Below, in pieces: positions 51,602 to 61,047 of a DNA stretch of 64,000 nt (position 1 is its first letter; each line of letters opens with the position of its first letter). Below the pieces are notes generated by a model, which worked only from the letters and a program-made list of their open reading frames with translations, was not told the origin of the DNA and did no database searches. The stretch spans positions 62,001 through 126,000 of the forward strand of contig NZ_JAQFIL010000003.1 of assembly GCF_029504655.1 (NCBI RefSeq), read 5' to 3'. The position numbers and the translations under genes are program-made. The DNA is from Catalinimonas alkaloidigena. GTDB taxonomy: Bacteria; Bacteroidota; Bacteroidia; Cytophagales; Cyclobacteriaceae.

Positions 51602-51619
51602 TAAGAAAACAGATAAGCA

Positions 51620-51712
51620 ACTGACGTTACGCAAATCATTGTGCAAAATGCTAAGAGGAGGGTGTATATCTGCCAGATTTCCGAAATCTGGCAGATCTTG
51701 CGTAACATCAGT
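51620..51712. repeat. 93-bp palindromic MITE-like element
   Basis: ACTGACGTTACGCAA at 51620-51634 and its complement TTGCGTAACATCAGT at 51698-51712 match at 14 of 15 positions. Inside, ATCTGCCAGATTTC (51668-51681) and its perfect complement (51683-51696) form a long hairpin. The layout, terminal inverted repeats with a foldback core and no gene, is that of a miniature element. No clear target duplication was found. It lies between the TDT gene and the cytochrome c remnant and could also terminate both transcripts. Confidence 0.65.
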
Positions 51713-52001
51713 AAATAACTTAAGATTGATGATTAAGGCTATCCACTTCACTCAATGTCCTGAAGTATTCCAGTATTTGTCTTGCCTGTTCTTCTGTTAA
51801 ATTCTGGTTAGCCATGGGAGACAGATATTCCTGTAAAAGTTGCTTTGCTATGGGGTCTTCTTTTACCATACCATCCGGGTTAAGTATCATATTCATAATC
51901 CATTCAGGACTTCTGCGAGTAGTTACCTCTTTAAGACCTGGTCCTATAAATCGTTCTTCAATTTTGTGACAAGCCGTGCAATAGCTTTCAAAGATTTTCT
52001 G

Positions 52002-53709
52002 TCCCTGCTGGTTCTTCTTCATTTTTGATGATATCAACCTGAGGCATAGTGATTGACCACTCTTTTGCGGAGTAATTCAAAGCCAGCACGACCGTACATC
52101 TGCCTTTTGATGAGTTTGAGTCGGTTTACTTGCCCTTCCACTTGACCATTACTCCAATGATAGGTAGCGGCAGCTTCCACGGCTGCATAATCACTTTCTA
52201 ATCCTGTAGCGAAGTTTTTGAGTGCCGCTATGCCACTATCTTTTGCTTGCAGTATCCAATCTGGCAGTGCTTTGGCATCTTTTTTCTCAAAGATGGTATG
52301 AAAACTCAAAGCCATTCCCCTTGCTTTTTTTGCTTGAGGACAAATCTCAAAAAAAAGATTCAGAAAGTTCTGCTCTTCCATATTGATATCTTGCTCTTTC
52401 TTGCTGAGTAAGAATTGAACCTTCCTAGGAGTCCAATTTTTCACTTCTAATTCCGGCAAAGGTACGGCATCAGCATCTTTTGGAATATTTTCAAAAAAAC
52501 GGTAGACACTGCCAAGGCTACCTTGGTAACCCTGTTTTTTTATTTCTCTCCATAGCTGCTTTATATTCCTCTCCCCGTCTTGCCAGCGTTTAGCTAGGTA
52601 TTCCCTAAAAGGAAGTACTGTTGACTGCTGACTTTTTGGGCGGCTTTTTGCCGGATAATGCTCAAAATTTCTGTATCTATTCACGGTATTGCGGCCAATT
52701 TTTAGCTGTCTGGCGATAACTCTACTGGAATAGCCTTGAGCTAAAAGCGATTTTACCTCTTGAAAGACCACAGCCCTCTGAGCTGTTGGAGATAAAAGCG
52801 AAACAGCAGGACCAGTGACAGCATCAGGCATAATATCTTCAATCTTTTGTTGTTGTTGCTTTGTAGCTAGTGCTTTAGCTGCCATTCTTAATTCAGCATG
52901 CTGTTTTTCCATCATTCTTTTTAATGCATCCCCTAGGTTCTTGAGAAGATGCCACCTGTCAGCAATCTGTATAGCATCAGGGGCACCTTCTTTAGCTCCT
53001 TCTGAGTAGCAACTAGCTCTGTCTCGGCTGATGATTTCTACTCCTGGGTGAGTCTTTAGCCAAGTAGCCAGTATTTCAGCTTCACGATCAGGAAGTAGCT
53101 CAATAGGTTGTTGCTTTTCTAAGTCAACCAGAATAGTACCGTAAGTCTGCCCCTTTTTTAAAGACCAATCATCTACTCCCAATACCTTTGGAGTAATAAA
53201 AGACATAGTTTCAGTAGCCTTCAGGATTCTGATCAATGTTGTATCACTTACAGGCATACCTAGCAAAGAAGCTAAATATGCCCCTGCTTGTCCTCCTAAT
53301 TGGTATCCAATTTCCTTAAGACGATGTTCCATTCTTCTGGTGCGTCTACTATATACAGGAATAGATCCTAGACGCTCGCAAAAGATTTTTCTACTACAAC
53401 GCTCATTCATGCAGCGGAAGCGCTTTACATTTAAAATTATAGTAGTCTCTTTTAGAGATAATGGAAGATCAGCTATTTTTCTACAGTAATGGCTGTGAAT
53501 ATGTGATGAAGGAGTCTGGCAAAGAGGGCAGATTCCGCTGTTGATTGCCGTTTTTACCTTTACTTCTAAATTATTGGCGCCAATATTAGCCTCATCCAGT
53601 ACCAGCCCCTCTTCCCAAGCAAGTATTGACATTAGATCCATATCCGGATAATGCCAACCCAGCTCCTAAAATTCCTGTTGCATCAAAAATGAAGAAGAAC
53701 CTCCCTGCT
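52002..53709. mobile_element. Complete ISL3-family insertion sequence
   Basis: Element 52010-53701 (1692 bp) with perfect 21-base terminal inverted repeats that begin GGTTCTTCTTC. It is flanked by the 8-base direct repeat TCCCTGCT (52002-52009 and 53702-53709), the length expected for ISL3. It interrupts a cytochrome c gene. The perfect ends and duplication indicate a recent insertion, and its transposase is intact. Confidence 0.96.
52034..53641 (-). CDS. ISL3-family transposase
   Basis: A 535-residue transposase. An N-terminal zinc-ribbon region (GICPLCQTPSSHIHSHYCRK, CMNERCSRKIFCERLG) is followed by an HTH, the catalytic domain starting LGVDDWSLKKGQTYGTILVD, DRASCYSEGAKEGAPDAIQI and IADRWHLLKNLGDAL, a second HTH inserted at SSRVIARQLKIGRNTVNRY, and the C-terminal SNGQVEGQVNRLKLIKRQMY. 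These define ISL3. The reading frame is intact. Confidence 0.95.
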   Translation of the reverse strand: MDLMSILAWEEGLVLDEANIGANNLEVKVKTAINSGICPLCQTPSSHIHSHYCRKIADLPLSLKETTIILNVKRFRCMNERCSRKIFCERLGSIPVYSRRTRRMEHRLKEIGYQLGGQAGAYLASLLGMPVSDTTLIRILKATETMSFITPKVLGVDDWSLKKGQTYGTILVDLEKQQPIELLPDREAEILATWLKTHPGVEIISRDRASCYSEGAKEGAPDAIQIADRWHLLKNLGDALKRMMEKQHAELRMAAKALATKQQQQKIEDIMPDAVTGPAVSLLSPTAQRAVVFQEVKSLLAQGYSSRVIARQLKIGRNTVNRYRNFEHYPAKSRPKSQQSTVLPFREYLAKRWQDGERNIKQLWREIKKQGYQGSLGSVYRFFENIPKDADAVPLPELEVKNWTPRKVQFLLSKKEQDINMEEQNFLNLFFEICPQAKKARGMALSFHTIFEKKDAKALPDWILQAKDSGIAALKNFATGLESDYAAVEAAATYHWSNGQVEGQVNRLKLIKRQMYGRAGFELLRKRVVNHYASG

Positions 53710-54140
53710 GTGCCATTTGTTCATCAATAGTAGACCCAAGCTCAATTTCCTGAATGGGACCTACACCTTTTACCTGCATAGGGTTTGCCAAAGCATCTAT
53801 CTCCGGAGAAACTGCGCTATCTGCGTTATCTTGGGTTTCGGTATTTTCCTGGTCTGTTGTAGCCTGTTGTTCTTCTGCTCCACCTCCGGTACAAGCTGTA
53901 AAAAACAGTGATAGACAGCAGATTAGGAGTAAACACGAGTTCTTAAAAAAAATCAGAGTTTGCATACTTTCTCTATTTGGTTAAAAAAATCAGCAAAAAT
54001 AGATAGATGATATGTCATTACGCTAAGCTTTCAGCTTTATACCATTTAGTAAGAAGTTAACAGCATCAAAAGAGGATTGTTAAAATGTTGAGCTTTTACA
54101 TTTTTACTGAAAAAATTATTTGCTCCATTTTTCTTGAATA

Positions 54141-54183
54141 TGATTTGCCTCATAAACGTCCTGCTGACTAGCATTTACTTTAG
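54141..54183 (+). promoter_or_regulatory. CRP/FNR-type box and promoter of the Met-rich outer-membrane gene
   Basis: TGATTTGCCTCA (54141-54152) matches TGAT-N4-ATCA with one mismatch and is followed by TAAACG, exactly as at 56809. TACTTTAG starts 24 bases later (54176-54183), close to TAnnTTTG. The start codon is at 54226. This spacing is shared with the other boxes listed. Confidence 0.55.
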
Positions 54184-54225
54184 CAGAAACAAATTGACTG
54201 TCGCTAACGCTAACATACCAAAAAT

Positions 54226-55243
54226 ATGAAAACCACTAGTTTGTTAATCGTATTATGCCTGCTAAGTCTGTGGCCTGAGCATAGCCATGGACAGGAGCAT
54301 TGTATGCATGCATCAGCAGGTAATTTTGCCCCCCTGGGTGTGATGGGAAGTCACACGCATAGCAAAGGCTCATGGATGTTCTCCTACCAACTGATGCACA
54401 TGAATATGCAGGAGAATCGCCTGGGGAGAGAAAATATAGAGAAAGATGCAATTCTTTCTAAGTACATGATGGCACCAACCAATATGACTATGTGGATGCA
54501 CATGCTGGGAGGCATGTATGCAGTGACTGACAAACTTACCCTGATGGGTATGCTACCTTACGCTAGCAACTACATGGAAATGACAGACCGTATGGGCATG
54601 TCATCCAAAATGAGCAGCAGCAGCCTGGGAGATATAAGCCTGACTGCTTTGTATAACTTGTATAAGAGTCACCAGCAAAACCTGCAACTGAACCTGGGGG
54701 TTAGTATTCCAAGCGGTAGCATTCATGAATCTACTACGGTAAACTATATGCAGCAAACCAGCGATATGTGCCTGCCGTACATGATGCAGACTGGCTCAGG
54801 TACTTTAGACTTTATGCCTGCCATTTCTTATTCTGCTATCCACAGGTCGTTTGTTTATGGAATTAAAGGGCAAGGTCGCTTGCGAACTGGAGAGAATTCA
54901 AAATCTTACCGTCTGGGAAACCTGACTTCATTGGATGGTTGGCTTGCTTACCAGCAGAAAAACTGGCTGAGCTACTCACTTCGCTTACAGGCGTTAAAAA
55001 AATTGGAAGATAGAAGGCCAGGATGTAGAACTGAATCCAATGATGTCTCCAACCTCTGATGCTCTGAATACCGGAGGCTCTGTAGTGAATGCTTTTATCA
55101 GTACGAACTGCACCATCAGGAAAGGGCCTTTTGAAGGACACCGTCTGGCTTTTGAGTATGGAGTCCCTATATATCAGAACCTGAATGGAATCCAAATGTG
55201 GGGAAGAAATACCTTGCTGCTAGGCTGGCAGGCAAGTTTCTGA
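54226..55243 (+). pseudogene. Met/His-rich outer-membrane protein, frameshifted near the end
   Basis: A signal peptide (LLIVLCLLSLWPEHSHG) leads into a protein with many Met and His: FAPLGVMGSHTHSKGSWM, YQLMHMNMQEN, APTNMTMWMHMLGGMYAV, MEMTDRMGMSSKMSSSS. This resembles PF13557-type outer-membrane beta-barrels linked to metals, so copper handling for the nitrogen-oxide enzymes is a reasonable guess. The first frame ends at 55059; the rest (GQDVELNPMMSPTSDALNTG to LLLGWQASF) is in another frame. An extra A in the A7 run near 54996-55002 explains it: removing one A restores ALKNWKIEG. The rebuilt protein has about 338 residues. Sequencing error is possible. Confidence 0.75.
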
Positions 55244-55257
55244 GTGTGTTTCAGTAC

Positions 55258-56532
55258 TCATGATTGTTCACTTTTCAACTGTGAGGCAATCAACGGTGCT
55301 TTAGGAGCCAGAAAGAATCCCGTCAGACTGGCAAACATAATCGGCATGAGACTATGAAAACCTGTCATCGTACTAAGCAGTATGATGGTACTGATGGGTG
55401 TTCTGGTAACACAGGCATTGATGGCAGCCATACAGCCTACGATGACCAAACCTGCATTAAGCTCTGGAAAAACAATCAATAACATCTGACCCAAACAAGC
55501 CCCTAGAAAGAATAAAGGAATGATAAAGCCACCTCTCCAGCCTGAGGTAGCTGAAACCACAATGGCAATGATCTTGAAGATCAAAAGGATGAACAGATAG
55601 CCTAAAGTGCGATCTTCTACAAGGACATCGGTAATTTCATAATGACCAAAAAATCGGGTAAGAGGCAGGAAGCATGCGATAGTGCCCAGTATGAGTCCAC
55701 CCAGCGTGGTTTTAATGTAGATCTTTTTTATTTTGGAGAACAATGCTTTGGAAAAGCGAAAGACGATAATGAAAAGCCATCCGATAATAGCGCCCAATAC
55801 TCCAACGCCTACTGCTAACAAGAAATCGGAAGGACCTCCATAAACGTACTCTTGCAGTATCCAGGTAGGACCATAACCGATGTGTGTCAGCAAAATAAAG
55901 ATGACAAAAGCAGCGCAACTGGATACAAACGCTGGAATCAGAGCCTGATAAAATTCTACCATGTGTCTATGATGCAGGATTTCCAGCGCAAAAAAGCCAG
56001 ACCCGAGCGGAGCCCCAAATAGAGCTGTAAAACCTGATGCCATACCCGCTATGGTCAGCGAACGTAAGTCTTCTCCCTTCAGGCGAAGCTTTCTGGCCAG
56101 CCAGGTACCTGTGGAACCCGTCACCTGTACCAGTGGAGCCTCAGGTCCTATGCTGCTTCCGGCAGCAATACCGATAAAGGAAGAGAGGATCATAGAAGGG
56201 TTATTTTTGGGGTCAAGCCTTCCTCCTTTAAAACGGATGTTATTGACGATCAGATCCATTTCACCAGGATCACCTATTCGGTGGATAATTAGCCCCACCA
56301 ATAAACCTGCTAGGGTCATTAGAGGAATAAGTACCCAACCGGAAAGCCGCATACTTTCATGCAAAACAAATTCAAGAGCAATCCAATAAATGGCGGCTAT
56401 GACTCCACCGATCAATCCTATAATTAACCAATACAAAAACTGCTTACTTAATACAAAAGGGTTGAGTTCCAGTTTCTCACTCACCCTATTACGTATCCTG
56501 ATGTATTGCCTTTTTTGTTTGTATTCTAACAT
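55258..56532 (-). CDS. ClC-family chloride channel/transporter
   Basis: A 424-residue ClC protein with about ten or more membrane segments. The filter sequences read GSSIGPEAPLVQ (usual GREGP; here GPEAP), then a G-K-x-G-P-like region replaced by GWRGGFIIPLFFLGACLG. The gating Glu position in GPEAP is kept. The ATG at 56532 is preferred over one at 56592 because it starts next to the basic cytoplasmic leader. It may exchange chloride or nitrate for protons; substrate is unknown. It converges on the Met-rich gene. Confidence 0.85.
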   Translation of the reverse strand: MLEYKQKRQYIRIRNRVSEKLELNPFVLSKQFLYWLIIGLIGGVIAAIYWIALEFVLHESMRLSGWVLIPLMTLAGLLVGLIIHRIGDPGEMDLIVNNIRFKGGRLDPKNNPSMILSSFIGIAAGSSIGPEAPLVQVTGSTGTWLARKLRLKGEDLRSLTIAGMASGFTALFGAPLGSGFFALEILHHRHMVEFYQALIPAFVSSCAAFVIFILLTHIGYGPTWILQEYVYGGPSDFLLAVGVGVLGAIIGWLFIIVFRFSKALFSKIKKIYIKTTLGGLILGTIACFLPLTRFFGHYEITDVLVEDRTLGYLFILLIFKIIAIVVSATSGWRGGFIIPLFFLGACLGQMLLIVFPELNAGLVIVGCMAAINACVTRTPISTIILLSTMTGFHSLMPIMFASLTGFFLAPKAPLIASQLKSEQS

Positions 56533-56808
56533 TTCTACTTTCTCAAGCCTCAAAGGTATACAGACACTTTGTACGAGACAATAAAAGCGCAAGAGAAGGC
56601 ACTAAATTGAGTGGCATGAAAATCAAATCTTGGAAAAGCTTCTGATTTTTCCTTACATATTTTATCTCCACAATAATTTACAAAGCATTATGAAAAAAGA
56701 GCTGTAAAGAAACTGAATCAGCTTGATGGGGAGAAGAGTTGCTTTCTCAATGTATACAGAAAATGCTTTGGGTGTCTGTTGAAAAAATTAACTCAGATTT
56801 TCGCGATA

Positions 56809-56851
56809 TGATTCAAATCATAAACGCTCTGATAACTAACCTTTAGTTTAG
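56809..56851 (+). promoter_or_regulatory. CRP/FNR-type box and promoter of RIC copy 3
   Basis: TGATTCAAATCA (56809-56820) is a perfect dyad followed by TAAACG. TAGTTTAG begins 24 bases later (56844-56851), resembling TAnnTTTG. The RIC start is at 56980, so a leader of about 120 bases is predicted; nothing was recognised in it. Confidence 0.65.
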
Positions 56852-56979
56852 CGGAAAACAATATAATCGTAATGATAATACTTACCCACGACGAGCCGGC
56901 CTAAGTGGTTTTGGTCTTTAACCAAAAATGCTCAAATGTGGGGAAGTACTCTTAATCATTTATAAACTAAATAGACAAA

Positions 56980-57720
56980 ATGATGAGTACATTTATGCAA
57001 GAACCTGTAGGGCAGATCGTCAACCGTGATTATCGTACCGCTGATATTTTCAAAAAGTTTAATATTGATTTTTGCTGTGGGGGCAAAAAGCCATTGATCA
57101 AGGCCTGTGAGAAAAAAAATATTAATCTGGAAGAGCTTGAGCAAGCTTTGTTAAGTGTGCTCAACCAACCACAAGAGGAAGTAGTTAATTACGCTGCATG
57201 GCCACTGGATCTGTTAGTTGACTATATTGAAAAGAAACACCACCGCTATGTAGAAGAGAATATTCCACTCCTCCAGCAGTATCTTCATAAAGTAGCCTCA
57301 GTACATGGTGATCGCCATCCAGAGTTAATTGAAGTATATCAACTTTTTAACCAGTGTGAGGATGAACTGGGACAGCATATGCAAAAAGAAGAGCAAATTT
57401 TATTTCCCTATATACGTATGATGATAAATACTCAGCTTAGGGGCAGACAACTAGAGACCCCGTATTTTGGTACAGTAGAAAATCCCATCGCTATGATGGA
57501 GCATGAGCATGATGCGGAAGGCGAAAGGTTTAGAAAAATAGCTGCTTTGTGCGATCAGTATACTCCTCCGGCAGATGCCTGTAATACGTACAAAGTTACA
57601 TTTGCTAAGCTTCAGGAGTTTGAGGCAGACCTCTATACCCATATACATTTAGAGAACAACATTCTATTCCCTAAAGCTGCTGAACTGGAGAAGAAACTCG
57701 CTTTGGCTGCATTAGATTAA
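56980..57720 (+). CDS. RIC / ScdA-type iron-sulfur cluster repair di-iron protein, copy 3
   Basis: A 246-residue repair protein. ScdA domain with DIFKKFNIDFCCGGKKPLIKAC, then hemerythrin ligands in KKHHRYVEEN, HGDRHPELIEV, HMQKEEQILFPYI, MEHEHDAEGERF and HIHLENNILFPKA. It is close to the 21763 copy along its whole length. An ATG at 56983 is an equal start. It stands first in a run with a hemerythrin-like relative and ribonucleotide reductase, under a perfect CRP/FNR-type box. Confidence 0.94.
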   Translation: MMSTFMQEPVGQIVNRDYRTADIFKKFNIDFCCGGKKPLIKACEKKNINLEELEQALLSVLNQPQEEVVNYAAWPLDLLVDYIEKKHHRYVEENIPLLQQYLHKVASVHGDRHPELIEVYQLFNQCEDELGQHMQKEEQILFPYIRMMINTQLRGRQLETPYFGTVENPIAMMEHEHDAEGERFRKIAALCDQYTPPADACNTYKVTFAKLQEFEADLYTHIHLENNILFPKAAELEKKLALAALD

Positions 57721-57762
57721 CACAGTTAAGTCATTTTGGTGTGATTGATTAATAATGGTTGT

Positions 57763-57819
57763 AAAGGAGCAGGTTCAGAAGATAAAACCATTTCTAACTG
57801 CCTTTTTATCTGCTCCTTT
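57763..57819 (+). terminator. Two-tier hairpin after RIC copy 3
   Basis: AAAGGAGCAG (57763-57772) and CTGCTCCTTT (57810-57819) pair perfectly and end in TTTT; inside them GATAAAA (57781-57787) can pair with TTTTATC just before the right arm. It follows the stop at 57720 by about 40 bases and separates RIC from the next gene. Confidence 0.6.
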
Positions 57820-57911
57820 TAAATCCATCTCTAAGAGGATCTTTGTAGAAAACGCCTTCTGTTAATGTAATATTCACAAAGAAAATCCTAGACTAACGAG
57901 CTAAATAATAA

Positions 57912-58439
57912 ATGAAAGAAGAATATTATTACTGGCCGGCAGATTTGCTTGTCCAATATCTTGTTAAAGATTACCACAAGCACATTCTTCAAATGCTGCA
58001 TGAAGTTAGAGTAGATTTTAGACAATTGCTATCTATCTATGGGGTGTCCTATCCCTTGTTATATGAAGTACAGCGTCAGTATCTGCAATGTGCTGAAGAG
58101 ATAATGTCACACCTTTCCAAAGAAGCTATAGCGGTCTTGCCTTATGTAAATAGGTATACTAAGGAACTAAAAAAACAAAATTTTCTAAGAAAGCCAGGGC
58201 TATATTCTGTCTGCCACTCTATTGATGCAATGTGCACCGAACATAAATTTGGAAAAAGATATTTTGACAGTTTGATAGATCATATGGATTATGTTGACAT
58301 GCCAGAAAATGAGCTTTATCAAAAGATCTACTGGACTTTACAGGAAATGACCTTTCGTTGGCAGGAACTGGTACACCTGGAGGACGATATTCTTTTTCCT
58401 AAGCTTGTTGAGATGGAGTCTTTTTTGAAACCCATATAA
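57912..58439 (+). CDS. Hemerythrin-like relative of RIC lacking the ScdA domain
   Basis: A 175-residue protein beginning YYYWPADLLVQYLVKDYHKH, which aligns with the point where the RIC hemerythrin domain begins (WPLDLLVDYIEKKHH). It ends with VHLEDDILFPKLVEME, like RIC copies. But several ligand positions differ: HLSKEAIAVLPYV replaces H-x-K-E-E-x-x-L-F-P, and CTEHKFGKRYFDSL replaces E-H-x-x-x-G-E-x-F. So it looks like a diverged paralogue that may hold one iron or none. It lies 13 bases before the ribonucleotide reductase gene, so the two are probably cotranscribed. Confidence 0.75.
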   Translation: MKEEYYYWPADLLVQYLVKDYHKHILQMLHEVRVDFRQLLSIYGVSYPLLYEVQRQYLQCAEEIMSHLSKEAIAVLPYVNRYTKELKKQNFLRKPGLYSVCHSIDAMCTEHKFGKRYFDSLIDHMDYVDMPENELYQKIYWTLQEMTFRWQELVHLEDDILFPKLVEMESFLKPI

Positions 58440-58452
58440 ACCCATATTCACC

Positions 58453-61013
58453 GTGATTGCTAAACTAACACCAACAAAGGAAACACTGCAGGTTTTTACT
58501 GAAAATGAAGTCAGAGAGCAAAGTACTGCTTATTTTTGCGGTGATAGCCTGGCCGCAGAGGTATGGATGAGTAAATATGCTTTGAAGGATAGTCAAGGAA
58601 ATTTTTATGAGAAGTCTCCAGACGATATGCATAGAAGACTTGCCAGGGAGTTTGCTCGTATAGAGGAGCGATACCCTATGTCCTTATTGGAAGATGAAAT
58701 ATATGCGCTTCTAAAAAACTTTTCTTACATCATTCCGCAAGGTAGTCCTATGGCGGGGATTGGAAATAACTTTCAGCAGGCATCTTTATCCAACTGTTTT
58801 GTTATCGGAGTTGAGTCAGAAGCTGATTCTTATGGTTCTGTACTTTCTTTGGACGAAGAACTTGTGCAACTTATGAAAAGAAGGGGAGGTGTGGGTGTAG
58901 ACTTATCTCACATCAGGCCGGAAGGTAGTAAAGTAAATAATTCCGCACTGACAGCTACTGGCATCGTCCCTTTCATGCATCGTTTTTCAAACTCTACACC
59001 CGGGAAGTAGCACAGGGGGGTAGAAGAGGGGCGCTCATGCTCACCCTGATGGTAAAACACCCGGAGGCTGTTTCCTTTGCCAACGCCAAAAGGAATACAA
59101 CTGATGTTACAGGAGCTAATATATCTTTAAAGTTAGATGATGCCTTTATGCTGGCCGTTCAGGATGACGGTTTGTATTTGCAAGAGTTTCCGGTCAATAG
59201 TTCCGCTCCATTAGTTAGTAAAGAGACGAAAGCCCGGGAGATCTGGCAGGAGATTATTGAAGGTGCCTGGAAGTCAGCAGAGCCGGGCGTTATCTTCTGG
59301 GATACCATCATCCGTGAATCATTACCGGACCGTTATGCTGAAGAAGGTTTCCAGACAGTCTCTACCAATCCCTGTGGAGAGATTCCTCTTTGTCCGTATG
59401 ATAGCTGCCGCCTTATGGCGATGAATCTGACTGGCTATGTGAAAGATTCCTTTCATTCGGAAGCTTATTTTGATTTTGATCTTTTCAAACAGCATGTCAG
59501 AATCGCTCTTCGCTTGATGGATGATTTGGTGGATCTGGAGCTTGAAAAGATCAACAGAATCATAGAGAAAGTAGAAAAAGACACAGAGCCTAAACATTAC
59601 AAGCGGGTAGAGCATGAACTGTGGATTAAAATCAAAGAAAAGTGTGAGAAAGGGAGGAGGACAGGCTTGGGTATCACCGGTTTGGGTGATATGCTGGCAT
59701 CATTGGGCATTAAATATGGGTCTGAGGAGTCTATCACTGTAGCGGAGCAGGTGCAAACTACACTCCTGGTGGAAGCATATAGAAGCTCCATTCAACTGGG
59801 CAAGGAAAGAGGAGTATTTCCTGTGTTTGATGCGGAAAAAGAAAAGGGGCATCCTCTGATCAACAGAATCAGGCGCATAGATCCGGAGTTGGTAAAAGAT
59901 ATGGCACTGAACGGTAGAAGAAACATATCTATGCTTACCATTGCCCCCACCGGAAGCACAAGCCTGCTTAGCCAGACCACCTCAGGTATAGAACCAGCCT
60001 TTAGGCTCTATTATTCCCGGAGGAAAAAGGTAAATGACGCAAAATCCGGAAAATCAAATCAGCATTATTTTATAGATGATAATGGGGATACCTATGAAGA
60101 ATATGCTGTTTTTCATCATGGCTTCAGAAAGTGGTTAGAGCATCAGGGTTATCAGCCTGATGAAATCAAAACCTTCAATAAAAAGGACCTTCTGCGATTG
60201 TTAGAAGAATCGCCTTATGCCGAAGCCAGCAGCGATCAGATTGACTGGAGGGCTAAGGTGAAGCTACAGAGTGCATTACAGAAATGGGTAGACCACTCAA
60301 TTAGTGTTACAGTGAATTTGCCGGAAGATACCCCTCAGGCTATGATCTCGCAAATCTATATTGATGCCTGGAAACAGGGCTGTAAAGGGATCACAGTGTA
60401 CCGGGAAGGCAGCCGGGCTGGAATTTTAGTAAGTGAAAAGAAACTTGATCAGCAGGATTTTTTGGAAACCATTCCACCCAAACGACCCGTTGAGTTGGAA
60501 GCAGCTGTATTGCGATTTAAAAACAATGAAAAAAACTGGGTTGCCGTGGTGGGCATATATCATGGTAAGCCCTATGAGATTTTTACAGGAAGGGCCGAAG
60601 ATTCTTTCTCTATTCTGGAAAGTGTAGATAAGGGAAAAGTGATTAAAAGTAAGGGAGAAAATGGCAAAAACAGGTATGACTTCCAGTACTTGGATAATGA
60701 TGGCTACAAGGTGACGATTGAAGGATTGTCACGTACATTCAATGAAGAGTACTGGAATTACGCCAAGCTCATCAGTGGGATACTCAGACATGGAATGCCA
60801 CTCAAGTATGTTATTGAAATGATTGAAGATCTGTACCTGGATGGCCAGACATTAAATACCTGGAGGAATGGTGTAAAAAGGGCTTTATTACAATTTATAC
60901 CCGATGGTACTGTGCCTACTGATAACGCCTGCCCTCATTGTAAACAAGCCTCATTAGTCTATCAGGAATCCTGCTTGCAATGTAGCCAATGTGGGTACAG
61001 TAAGTGCGGTTAA
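58453..61013 (+). pseudogene. nrdJ: B12-dependent (class II) ribonucleotide reductase, frameshifted
   Basis: Enzyme converting ribonucleotides to deoxyribonucleotides with adenosylcobalamin, useful at any oxygen level. Frame 1 (58453-59010) holds SLSNCFVIG, GGVGVDLSHIRPEGSKVNNS and ends HRFSNST-PGK. Frame 3 continues with REVAQGGRRGALMLTLMVKHPE, the catalytic NPCGEIPLCP, APTGSTSLLSQTTSGIEP and a C-terminal Cys-rich ribbon (CPHCKQ, CLQCSQCGYSKC). The junction TCTACACCCGGG matches the family if the two bases AC are removed, so a 2-bp AC duplication near 58997 breaks the gene. Rebuilt length is about 850 residues, normal for NrdJ. A second intact reductase must exist if this defect is real. Confidence 0.88.
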
Positions 61014-61047
61014 CATATTAAAAGAATAGGCCCATCAATCAGACAAT

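Larger units (their letters stand above)
51720..53965 (-). pseudogene. Cytochrome c lipoprotein gene split by an ISL3-family element
   Basis: The two parts are 53965-53702 and 52009-51720. Part 1 encodes a signal peptide with lipobox FFTACT, a Glu/Gln/Asp-rich linker and QVKGVGPIQEIELGSTIDEQ. Part 2 encodes GQKIFESYCTACHK (heme site), GPGLKEVTTRRSPEWIMNMI, NPDGMVKEDPIAKQLL and the distal Met in LSPMANQNL. Removing the element and one copy of its 8-base duplication joins AQQG to QKIF in frame, giving about 178 residues. The rebuilt protein resembles the cytochrome c encoded with nosZ in Bacteroidota, so an electron donor gene for N2O reductase or a paralogue has been knocked out. Confidence 0.9.

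Noticed and set aside
58990..59010. Programmed frameshift in nrdJ
   Set aside because: No slippery heptamer or downstream pseudoknot was seen; a 2-bp AC duplication explains the shift.
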